Shown: positions 1 through 5,974, counted from the first letter of the stretch. The stretch: 6,052 bases of DNA from an uncultured Clostridia bacterium (GCA_947631725.1 CANRML010000079.1:1-6052), one strand, 5' to 3'. The notes: generated by a model from the letters alone, not told the origin. Numbers and translations are program-made.

Positions 1-245
1 GAATAATAATCTTCTTCAATATTCAAATCTTCTAATGAAAATTCAGGAATATCATTATTTATTAAAACATAAATTTCGCCACTATACTCCGGAATATTAC
101 CTATTTCATAAGAGATTTTATTATTTTCTATTTCATTTATTATATTTTCACTTTTACTATTTTCTTTAACTCCTATAATCATTACTACAAGAATTACAAT
201 AGCAAAAATTACTATTCCAATTTTTTCTAATTTATTTTTATTCAT
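1..245 (-). CDS. DNA/RNA non-specific endonuclease, N-terminal part (runs off window)
   Basis: Reading from ATG at 245 to the window edge gives 81 codons with no stop. Residues 1-8 are polar and Lys-rich (MNKNKLEK). Residues 9-26 form one hydrophobic helix (IGIVIFAIVILVVMIIGV), a signal anchor or uncleaved signal peptide. A polar Asn/Glu-rich linker follows to about residue 48. Residues 51-70 contain IPEYSGEIYVLINNDIPEF. In my recollection, this closely matches the entry motif (IPxYSGxxYVxINxNxPxF) of Gram-positive secreted DNA/RNA non-specific endonucleases, the EndA/streptodornase-like ββα-metal group. The catalytic DRGH region would lie outside the window, so activity cannot be judged. The ribosome binding site is weak (GGGTAA, about 6 nt from the ATG). 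The gene has its own promoter and is shielded from upstream minus-strand transcription by the terminator at 453-480. The protein would act outside the membrane in nucleic-acid scavenging or uptake (inference). Confidence 0.65.
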   Translation of the reverse strand, partial: MNKNKLEKIGIVIFAIVILVVMIIGVKENSKSENIINEIENNKISYEIGNIPEYSGEIYVLINNDIPEFSLEDLNIEEDYY

Positions 246-264
246 TTATTGTTTACCCGTATAT

Positions 265-293
265 TTAATATCATAAAATGAGGAGTTTTTCAA
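265..293 (-). promoter_or_regulatory. Sigma-A promoter with extended -10 for the nuclease gene
   Basis: On the minus strand, TTGAAA (293-288) and TATTAA (270-265) are 17 bp apart. TGa (273-271) sits directly before the -10 hexamer, which makes it an extended -10. Transcription should start near 257, leaving a leader of only about 12 nt before the ATG at 245. The match is by consensus only. Confidence 0.45.
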
Positions 294-452
294 GAATTTA
301 AACATAATAGAATTATAAAAAAGACTATAAATAAAATTAAAATATAAATAATTAAAAATAAGCTTTTAAATTATGTAAGCTGTGACTTTTATATCACATT
401 TTTATGGAAATTTCAACTAATATTTGAAAAAAATATAATTTTTTATCAAATT
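294..452. other. AT-rich non-coding stretch
   Basis: No open frame of useful length, tRNA-like fold or recognisable gene remnant is visible on either strand. The only structure seen is an imperfect inverted pair, TGTGA (381-385) and TCACA (394-398), with an 8-nt spacer. Together with the terminator at 453-480 and the nuclease promoter, this makes up the gene-free stretch between the nuclease gene and the M14 remnant. Confidence 0.5.
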
Positions 453-480
453 AAAAAACAAGATGTTATCAAACACCTTG
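453..480 (-). terminator. Rho-independent terminator, minus strand
   Basis: Read on the minus strand, CAAGGTGTT (480-472), loop TGAT, and AACATCTTG (467-459) form a 9-bp stem with one G-U pair. It is followed immediately by TTTTTT (458-453). The plus strand has an A-C mismatch and no T-run, so the orientation is clear. It stops transcription heading toward the nuclease gene. It has no intact minus-strand gene of its own: the nearest upstream one ends at 1049 and has a separate terminator. Confidence 0.75.
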
Positions 481-504
481 CTCCTGTAAATATTTTTATT
501 TTAA

Positions 505-1006
505 TATATAAATTTTTCTATATGGAAGTTAATAAATTCCACAGGTATAGATTTAAACTTACAATTTCCTGCACGGGTGGAATAATGCAAAACAAATTAA
601 ATATACACAAGGATATAACAAGCCTTCTCCTCGTGATTTTGTTGGGTTTGGTCCATTAACAGAGCCAGAAGCATTAACTATATATAATTTTACATTATCT
701 CATGATTTTCGTTTAATATTAGCTTACCATACACAAGGAAAAGAAATTTATTGGCAGTTTCAAAGCTATAACCCAGAAAATTCATATCAAATAGGTCAAA
801 ATTTAGCATCTGCTAGTGGATATATTCTTTCTTCTACTCCATATAGTTCTAGTTTTGCAGGTTTTAAAGATTGGTTTATTCAAGAATATAACAGGCCAGG
901 GTATACTATTGAGGCAGGTATTGGTAATAATCCTTTACCTATTTCACAATTTGATAAAATTTATCAAGATAATTTAGGTATATTGTTATTAAGTGCAATT
1001 TTATAA
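505..1006 (+). pseudogene. M14 zinc carboxypeptidase remnant (5'-truncated, frameshifted)
   Basis: Two plus-strand frames together encode the C-terminal part of a bacterial M14 peptidase, of the gamma-D-glutamyl-diaminopimelate endopeptidase type that cleaves cell-wall peptides. The frame ending at 573 reads NSTGIDLNLQFPA. One base later the frame from 578 reads WNNAKQIKYTQGYN, then PSPRDFVGFGPLTEPEAL, AYHTQG and YTIEAGIGNNPLP, and stops at 1004-1006. The last zinc ligand His (AYHTQG, codon 728-730) and the catalytic Glu (TIEAG, codon 911-913) survive. The N-terminal half, with the HxxE zinc motif and any LysM or signal region, is missing: a stop at 502-504 ends the upstream frame. The extra base is C574 or one of G575-577, since removing it restores PAGW or PARW. 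No promoter, ribosome binding site or in-frame ATG is seen. The family call is confident; loss of function is nearly certain given the missing half. Confidence 0.88.
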
Positions 1007-1044
1007 AAAACGCCAAAAGTTTTTTATCCTTTTGGCATTTTATC
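1005..1044. terminator. Bidirectional intrinsic terminator between convergent genes
   Basis: GCCAAAAG (1012-1019) and CTTTTGGC (1029-1036) form a perfect 8-bp stem with a 9-nt loop. On the minus strand the stem is followed by G and then TTTTTT (1010-1005), ending the SDR transcript. On the plus strand it is followed by ATTTTAT, ending the former M14 transcript. It lies between the M14 stop (1006) and the SDR stop (1049). Confidence 0.85.
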
Positions 1045-1048
1045 AAAT

Positions 1049-1993
1049 TTATCCTTTATATTCTCCACCATTTATATGCATTACTTGCCCTGTTACATAT
1101 GACGAGTCATCACTTGCTAGGTATATAAATAGTGGTGCTATTTCATATGGATGTCCTGCTCTACCCATTGGAGCATTTGAGCCTAATGTAGGTATTTTTT
1201 CTGCCTCCCAACATGCTGGTTGTAATGGTGTCCAAAATACACCTGGAGATACTGCATTTACCCTTATATTTTTATCTGCTAAATTTGTTGCAAGTGCTCT
1301 TGTAAAGCCTACAATAGCTCCCTTTGTTGTAACATAATCTATTAATTCTGGTTCTCCTCTAAAAGTTGTTATTGATGTTACATTTATAATACTTGTTCCT
1401 GGTAACATATGTTTTAATGCTCTTTTGGTCAAATAAAACATTGAATATATATTTGTTTTCATTGTTAAATCAAACTGATCATCTGTAATATCAAGCAAAC
1501 TTTTCTGTTGATATTGAACAGCAGCATTATTAACTAAAATATCAATTTTTCCAAATTGTTTCATTGTTTCTTCAACTATTTTATCACAAAAACTAGATTC
1601 TTTAATATCTCCTGAAAGTAAGATACAAGTTCCTCCTAATCTTTCAATAAAGCTTTTTGTTTCTTCAGCATCCTTATGTTCGTTATAGTAAGCAATTACA
1701 ATTGTTGCACCTTCTTTTGCAAATCCTACTGCAACAGCCCTTCCTATTCCAGAATCTCCTCCTGTGATAATTGCAACTTTACCAACTAATTTTCCTGATG
1801 CTCTATAATATGGATTATTAAAAATTGGTCTTGGCTTCATTAAATATTCCATCCCTGGTTGTGTATCTTGATGTTGTGGAGGAAATTCAAGTTTATAGTC
1901 TTTGCAAATTAAGCCATATCCTTGTTCATTTATGTATTTTAATCCATAATCATCTTGCCCATTTTGATTTGAAGTATAGTATTTATAATTCAT
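1049..1993 (-). CDS. SDR-family NAD(P)-dependent oxidoreductase (YghA/YdaD-like)
   Basis: This encodes a 314-residue short-chain dehydrogenase with a Rossmann fold and an N-terminal extension of about 66 residues. The extension carries FPPQHQ (37-42) and PGMEYLMKPRP (46-56), typical of the YghA / YdaD (general stress protein 39) group. Visible SDR elements are the cofactor loop TGGDSGIG (77-84), GD (128-129), NNAA (155-158), catalytic Asn181, Ser207, Tyr220 and Lys224 (YxxxK), and the SPG turn (249-251). The substrate is unknown; NADP- or NAD-linked reduction of carbonyls or an alcohol-dehydrogenase activity is typical of the group. ATG at 1993 is preferred because GAGGTG lies six bases upstream. 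A GTG at 2002 is in frame but is part of that ribosome binding site. The gene lies 62 nt after maf with no clear promoter between, so it is probably the last gene of the operon, ending at the 1005-1044 terminator. Confidence 0.9.
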   Translation of the reverse strand: MNYKYYTSNQNGQDDYGLKYINEQGYGLICKDYKLEFPPQHQDTQPGMEYLMKPRPIFNNPYYRASGKLVGKVAIITGGDSGIGRAVAVGFAKEGATIVIAYYNEHKDAEETKSFIERLGGTCILLSGDIKESSFCDKIVEETMKQFGKIDILVNNAAVQYQQKSLLDITDDQFDLTMKTNIYSMFYLTKRALKHMLPGTSIINVTSITTFRGEPELIDYVTTKGAIVGFTRALATNLADKNIRVNAVSPGVFWTPLQPACWEAEKIPTLGSNAPMGRAGHPYEIAPLFIYLASDDSSYVTGQVMHINGGEYKG

Positions 1994-1999
1994 TTTTTT

Positions 2000-2005
2000 C
2001 ACCTC
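2000..2005 (-). promoter_or_regulatory. Ribosome binding site fixing the SDR start
   Basis: GAGGTG lies six A residues before ATG 1993. The alternative in-frame GTG start (2002-2000) overlaps this site and would have no ribosome binding site of its own, so the shorter start is chosen. Confidence 0.8.
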
Positions 2006-2055
2006 ATTTATTTATATTCTAAATAAAAAATTTGGTGAGTTATATGAATTATTTT

Positions 2056-2625
2056 TTATTGTTTAATAAATTTATAAACTAAATGTATTGGTAAACCAAC
2101 TACTGTTGTATAATTTCCTTCTATTTTATTAACAAATACGCCAAATTCAGTCTGTATTCCATATGCTCCTGCTTTATCTATTGCCTTTCCTGTTGCAACC
2201 CAATTATTAATTTCTTCATCTGTCATATTTTCTAAATATACTTTAGCCTTGTCATGTGTTTTATATTCTTTATATTTTCCATCCTTCTCAATTAAAACAG
2301 TTAACCCTGTTATAACTTCATGTGTTCTGTCACCATCTAATAATTCTTTTATCATTTGCTTTGCATTTTCTTCATTTTTTGGTTTTCCATATATTTTCCC
2401 ATTTTTTACTACAATTGAGTCTGCACCTATAATTATTCTATCTCCATTTGTTCTATCATAAACGTTTTTAGCTTTTATATATGATAAGTTTTCAGTTTGT
2501 TTTTCAGGTGTCAATCCTTCCTTCATGATTTCTTTTTCTTGACTCACCATTATTTCAAATTCTGGCACTACTAGTTGTAATAGTTCTTTTCTTCTAGGTG
2601 ATGCAGATGCTAATATTACTTTCAT
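2056..2625 (-). CDS. maf: Maf-family nucleoside triphosphate pyrophosphatase
   Basis: This 189-residue protein has the normal length for Maf/Ham1-fold housekeeping pyrophosphatases, which hydrolyse non-canonical or surplus NTPs to NMP and PPi. Motifs seen are ASASPRRKELL (6-16), KA (51-52), GADSIV (67-72) with the catalytic Asp69, GKP (80-82), H-EVITG (102-107), DKAGAYGIQ (150-158) and EGNYTTVVGLPI (169-180). The GAYGIQ form suggests the YhdE-like dTTP/UTP pyrophosphatase branch rather than the YceF m7GTP branch (inference). An in-frame TTG at 2640 would add five residues, but it overlaps the AAGGAG site serving ATG 2625, so ATG is the start. It sits 47 nt after clpX and is probably cotranscribed with it. 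A TATAAT-like stretch precedes it but has no -35. In the cell it is linked to septum control and nucleotide-pool sanitation. Confidence 0.95.
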   Translation of the reverse strand: MKVILASASPRRKELLQLVVPEFEIMVSQEKEIMKEGLTPEKQTENLSYIKAKNVYDRTNGDRIIIGADSIVVKNGKIYGKPKNEENAKQMIKELLDGDRTHEVITGLTVLIEKDGKYKEYKTHDKAKVYLENMTDEEINNWVATGKAIDKAGAYGIQTEFGVFVNKIEGNYTTVVGLPIHLVYKFIKQ

Positions 2626-2631
2626 TTTACA

Positions 2632-2637
2632 CTCCTT
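2632..2637 (-). promoter_or_regulatory. Ribosome binding site fixing the maf start
   Basis: AAGGAG lies six bases before ATG 2625. It overlaps the alternative TTG start at 2640-2638 closely enough to exclude it. Confidence 0.8.
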
Positions 2638-2661
2638 CAATTTTGTATTATATAAAATATT

Positions 2662-2685
2662 AGAAACAGCGATTAGGCTGTTTCT
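2662..2685 (-). other. Hairpin spanning the clpX stop codon
   Basis: AGAAACAGC (2662-2670) and GCTGTTTCT (2677-2685) form a perfect 9-bp stem with a 6-nt loop holding the clpX stop codon (2675-2673). On the minus strand the 3' flank is AATATTTTAT, not a proper T-run, so this is at best a leaky terminator. An RNA stability or processing element between clpX and maf is as likely. Confidence 0.6.
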
Positions 2686-3992
2686 TTTGCATTTTCTGGA
2701 ATTTCTCTTTTCTTTTTTGTTTTTATTTTTTCAATATCCTTATTTTCATTTATAATCAATTCTGGCTGTTTGTTTCCAACAACAGTTTCTCTTGTAATAA
2801 CACATTTTTCTATTTTTGGATTTGATGGAATATCAAACATAATGTCTCTCATAATTTCTTCAATGATTGAACGCAAACCTCTTGCTCCTGTTTTTCTTTC
2901 AATTGCTTTATCTACAATTGCCTCTAATGCATCTCTAGAAAATTCTAGCTCTACTCCATCTATTTCTAGTAATTTCTTATACTGTTTTACAAGCGCATTT
3001 TTTGGTTCTGTTGCAATTTGAATTAAAGCTTCTCTATCTAGGTCTTTTAAAGTTGCAATAATTGGTAATCTTCCAATAAATTCTGGAATTAGACCAAACT
3101 TTAATAAATCTTGTGGTAATAATTCTTTAAATACTTCATATTGATTAATTTCTTTTTTACTTTCTATTTTTGTTCCAAAACCAATTAGTTTTTCACCTGT
3201 TCTGTCTTTTATAATGTTTTCTAATCCTTCAAAAGCTCCTCCACAAATAAACAAAATGTTTTCAGTATTGATTTGGATTAGCTCTTGGTTTGGATGTTTT
3301 CTTCCACCTTGTGGAGGTACAGATGCAACTGTTCCTTCTATAATTTTTAGTAATGCTTGTTGTACTCCTTCTCCACTTACATCACGCGTAATAGATGGAT
3401 TTTCTGATTTTCTTGTAATTTTATCAATTTCATCAATATATACAATTCCTTTTTCAGCTTTTTGAACATCTCCATCTGCAGCTTGTATTAGTTTTAGTAA
3501 AATATTTTCTACATCTTCTCCAACATATCCTGCTTCTGTCAATGTTGTAGCATCTGCAATAGCAAATGGAACATTTAATATTCTTGCTAAGGTTCTTGCT
3601 AATAACGTTTTTCCACAGCCTGTTGGTCCTAATAATAAAATATTACTTTTTTGAATTTCTACACTATCATCTTTTTGATGTGTTTCTTCTTCATATGCAA
3701 TTCTTTTATAATGATTATATACAGCTACTGATAAGGTCTTTTTTGCATCTTCTTGACCAATTACATAATCATCTAGTGTCTTTTTTATTTCGCTTGGACT
3801 TGGTATTTCTTCTGTTAATGTATATCCTATTTCATCATCTTGAAACATTTCTGCTTCTATAATGCTAGTACATAAATCTACACACTCATCACAGATATAT
3901 ACTCCAGGGCCAGCAACTAATTTTTTTACATTATCTTGTGCCTTTCCACAAAATGAACATCTTACATGATTTGGTATATCATTTTTTGGCAT
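2673..3992 (-). CDS. clpX: ATP-dependent Clp protease ATP-binding subunit ClpX
   Basis: This 439-residue AAA+ unfoldase recognises tagged substrates, unfolds them and feeds them to ClpP in the cytoplasm. The N-terminal zinc-binding domain has Cys12, Cys15, Cys34 and Cys37. The AAA+ core shows Walker A GPTGCGKT (122-129), pore loop GYVG (155-158), Walker B VYIDEID (184-190), the RDVSGEGVQQALLKIIEGT box (203-221), the RKH loop (231-233), the ClpP-docking IGF loop (270-272), an arginine finger in EFIGRLP (Arg308) and sensor 2 GARGLR (369-374). All key residues are present and the length is normal for the family. The tail after about 410 is Lys/Glu-rich and variable. ATG 3992 has AAGGAG at 4001-4006, eight bases upstream. 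clpX follows clpP by 19 nt, so the two are cotranscribed as usual. Downstream is maf rather than the lon gene often found there in Firmicutes. Confidence 0.98.
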   Translation of the reverse strand: MPKNDIPNHVRCSFCGKAQDNVKKLVAGPGVYICDECVDLCTSIIEAEMFQDDEIGYTLTEEIPSPSEIKKTLDDYVIGQEDAKKTLSVAVYNHYKRIAYEEETHQKDDSVEIQKSNILLLGPTGCGKTLLARTLARILNVPFAIADATTLTEAGYVGEDVENILLKLIQAADGDVQKAEKGIVYIDEIDKITRKSENPSITRDVSGEGVQQALLKIIEGTVASVPPQGGRKHPNQELIQINTENILFICGGAFEGLENIIKDRTGEKLIGFGTKIESKKEINQYEVFKELLPQDLLKFGLIPEFIGRLPIIATLKDLDREALIQIATEPKNALVKQYKKLLEIDGVELEFSRDALEAIVDKAIERKTGARGLRSIIEEIMRDIMFDIPSNPKIEKCVITRETVVGNKQPELIINENKDIEKIKTKKKREIPENAKETA

Positions 3993-4011
3993 TGTTTTAA
4001 CTCCTTCTTAT

Positions 4012-4617
4012 TTATATTCTATGATCCATAATTCCATCAATCAAACCATATTCTAATGCTTCTTGAGCTGTCATATAGTGATCTCTTTCTGTATCTCTTT
4101 CGATAACATCAATTGGTTGTCCTGTTCTTTCACTTAAGAATCTATTTAATTTTTCTCTTGTTCTTACTAAGTGATCTGCATGTATTTTAACTTCTGTTGC
4201 TTGACCAGAAATTCCTCCACCACCGATTAATGGTTGATGAATTAAAATTTCTGCATTTGGAGTTGCAAATCTTTTTCCTTTTTCTCCAGCTGATAATAAT
4301 GCTGCTCCCATACTTGCTGCCATCCCAATACAAATAGTAGATACTGGGCATTTGATATAATTCATAGTATCAATTATTCCCATCCCATCTGTAATTGAGC
4401 CACCTGGTGAATTTATATATAAATTTATATCTTTGTCTGGATCTTCTGACTCTAAAAATAATAATTGTGCAATTATTAAGCTAGATGTTGTTGGATTAAC
4501 ATCTTCTCCTAAAAATATAATTCTGTCTTTTAATAATCTTGAGAAAATATCATATGATCTTTCTCCTTTACTTGTTTGTTCAATAACATATGGTACTAAA
4601 CTATTTTTTTCTAACAT
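4012..4617 (-). CDS. clpP: ATP-dependent Clp protease proteolytic subunit ClpP
   Basis: This 201-residue serine peptidase forms the tetradecameric chamber that degrades substrates delivered by ClpX. The N-terminus SLVPYVIEQTSKGERSYDIF is canonical and carries the axial-loop region. Catalytic residues are Ser102 (GMAASMGA), His127 (LIHQP) and Asp179 (second Asp of RDTERD). SPGGS (70-74) supplies the oxyanion-hole strand. After HQPL the Gly-rich loop reads IGGGGISGQAT, three residues longer than the Bacillus and Escherichia form. This puts His and Asp 52 rather than 49 apart, in the region near the inter-ring handle. The start is supported by AAGGAGG (4625-4631), seven bases upstream. The gene sits between tig and clpX, its standard place. 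No CtsR-type tandem heptad operator is visible upstream. Confidence 0.98.
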   Translation of the reverse strand: MLEKNSLVPYVIEQTSKGERSYDIFSRLLKDRIIFLGEDVNPTTSSLIIAQLLFLESEDPDKDINLYINSPGGSITDGMGIIDTMNYIKCPVSTICIGMAASMGAALLSAGEKGKRFATPNAEILIHQPLIGGGGISGQATEVKIHADHLVRTREKLNRFLSERTGQPIDVIERDTERDHYMTAQEALEYGLIDGIMDHRI

Positions 4618-4638
4618 ACTATTTCCTCCTTATTTTAC

Positions 4639-4694
4639 GCAAAAAGGTTAGAGAATAAAAGTATTTATTTAACCTCCTTTCTCTAGCCTTTTGC
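4639..4694 (-). other. Long intergenic hairpin between tig and clpP
   Basis: GCAAAAAGGTTAGAGA (4639-4654) pairs with TCTCTAGCCTTTTGC (4680-4694) around a 25-nt loop. On the minus-strand transcript the core has one C-A mismatch and one bulge, and TTTTT falls at the 3' edge of the core, so it could be a leaky terminator or attenuator. On the plus strand the mismatch becomes a G-U pair and a long U-rich stretch (4689-4708) follows, so it would terminate better in that direction. The loop holds an unused AAGGAGG. The clpP ribosome binding site starts only 8 nt past the stem. Confidence 0.6.
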
Positions 4695-4695
4695 T

Positions 4696-4836
4696 TTATT
4701 TTATTTTTGCATTATCTACTAATAAATTAACGGCTTTTTCTGATTTAATTCCCTCTTCTATGTAGCTTCTAACATTTTCATTTTTTAAGAATTCTTCATC
4801 ATTTTCTTTTCCGTAATTTTTAGCCATTTCTTTCAT
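4696..4836 (-). pseudogene. Displaced C-terminal fragment of trigger factor
   Basis: A 46-codon frame, +1 relative to tig, runs from ATG 4836 to the stop at 4696-4698. It reads MKEMAKNYGKENDEEF, then NVRSYIEEGIKSEKAVNLL, and ends VDNAKIK. This matches the extreme C-terminus of trigger factor, which usually ends in a KTVEFLVENAK-like helix. It overlaps the end of tig by 17 nt and lacks a convincing ribosome binding site. Its ATG codons (4836 and 4827) lie just before the tig stop at 4820-4822, so coupled re-initiation is conceivable but unproven. Confidence 0.85.
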
Positions 4837-5941
4837 TTTTGATAACTGCTTCTATCATTAGTCTTGTTTTTACAGCCTCTGTTGCCTGAGGTTCATATTC
4901 TTTTTTCAATTCTTCCTCTGTCTTTCCTAACATTTGAAGATATTGTTCTAATTTTAATCCTTGATATGATAATCTTTGTTCAATGTCTTTTACCATGTTG
5001 TCTACTTCTGTTTCTATCATGCCTGATGGTATATCTACTTCAATGTTTTTGCAAACTTCTTTTATAACTGCTTCTTCTGTTTCATATTTTTGTTTTTCAG
5101 CATTTTCTTCTTCTAGCTTTTCTTTTATGCTTTTTTTCAATTCTTCTAATGTATCAAATTCACTTGCATCTTTTGCGAATTCATCATCTAATTTTGGCAA
5201 TTCTTTTTTCTTTATTTCATGTACTTTTACTTTAAATGTAGCATCTTTTCCTGCTAAATCTTTTGAAAAATATTCGTCTGGGAATTTTACTTTTATATCT
5301 TTTTCTTCATCAATTTTCATCCCAATAATTTGTTCTTCAAATCCTGGTATAAAAGTTTTGCTTCCTATTGTTAATTCATGTCCTTCTGCTTTTCCACCTT
5401 CAAATGGAACTCCATCTACAAATCCTTCGAAATCTATTGTTGCAATATCTCCATTTTCAACTGGTCTATCTTCAATAGATATAAGTCTAGAGTTATGTTC
5501 TTGCATATGTCCTAATTCATGTTCAATGTCTTCATCTTTTACATTATACTCTATTTTTTTAATTTCTATACCTTTATATTTTCCTAATTTTACCTCAGGT
5601 TTTGTTTGGAAAATAGCTGTAAAAATTAAGTCTTGTCCCTTTCCAATTTGTTTTACATCAATATCTGGTCTACTAACTGCTTTAATATCGTTTTCTTTTA
5701 AAGCTTCTTCTAATACTTCTGGTGCTAAATCATTAAAAGTATCTTCATAGAAGATTTCTTTTCCATAATATTTTTCTACAATATTCATTGGTGCCTTTCC
5801 TTTACGAAATCCTGGAATATTGAAATATTTTGCAGTTTTAAAATAAACTTTTTTCATTGCTTCATCAAATCTTGATGCTTCTACTGTTAATTCCAATTTA
5901 ACTTCATTTGCATTTTCTGTTTTTTCTACTTTACAATTCAT
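4820..5941 (-). CDS. tig: Trigger factor, C-terminus truncated by a frame change
   Basis: Trigger factor is the ribosome-bound chaperone and peptidyl-prolyl isomerase that meets nascent chains at the exit tunnel. The N-terminal domain has the ribosome-docking signature GFRKGKAP (44-51). An FKBP-type PPIase domain spans about 161-245 (GDIATIDFEGFVDG, IPGFEEQIIG, FPDEY). The C-terminal substrate-cradle helices start at about 246 (ELPKLDDEFAKD). The protein ends at residue 373, against about 430 usual for the family. Homology is lost after VIKNE, and the last three residues (RNG) are out of frame. The missing end lies just downstream in another frame (4696-4836). About 13-14 residues between the two parts are absent, which implies a deletion of about 41 nt. 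ATG 5941 is preceded by AAAGGA (5952-5957) with 10-nt spacing. It is the first gene of the clp operon and is driven by the promoter at 5975-6002. N-terminal and PPIase functions may persist; full chaperone activity is doubtful. Confidence 0.93.
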   Translation of the reverse strand: MNCKVEKTENANEVKLELTVEASRFDEAMKKVYFKTAKYFNIPGFRKGKAPMNIVEKYYGKEIFYEDTFNDLAPEVLEEALKENDIKAVSRPDIDVKQIGKGQDLIFTAIFQTKPEVKLGKYKGIEIKKIEYNVKDEDIEHELGHMQEHNSRLISIEDRPVENGDIATIDFEGFVDGVPFEGGKAEGHELTIGSKTFIPGFEEQIIGMKIDEEKDIKVKFPDEYFSKDLAGKDATFKVKVHEIKKKELPKLDDEFAKDASEFDTLEELKKSIKEKLEEENAEKQKYETEEAVIKEVCKNIEVDIPSGMIETEVDNMVKDIEQRLSYQGLKLEQYLQMLGKTEEELKKEYEPQATEAVKTRLMIEAVIKNERNG

Positions 5942-5974
5942 TTTTTCACAATCCTTTCCTTTAATAGCTTTTAT

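Noticed and set aside
381..398. TGTGA-N8-TCACA inverted pair, CRP-like
   Set aside because: The spacer is 8 rather than 6, no promoter is attached, and short palindromes are expected in AT-rich DNA. With the following T-run it could also be a very weak plus-strand terminator, but the stem is only 5 bp.
993..1337. A 114-codon plus-strand frame overlapping the M14 end and the SDR
   Set aside because: It starts with a GTG inside the M14 frame, crosses the bidirectional terminator and is antisense to conserved SDR sequence.
2640..2690. Possible separate promoter for maf (TATAAT-like sequence)
   Set aside because: There is no -35 at 16-18 bp, and such hexamers occur by chance in this AT content.
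4983..5750. A 255-codon open frame on the plus strand
   Set aside because: It lies wholly opposite tig, is Ser/Phe-rich as expected for the antisense of a Lys/Glu-rich gene, and has no ribosome binding site or recognisable domain.
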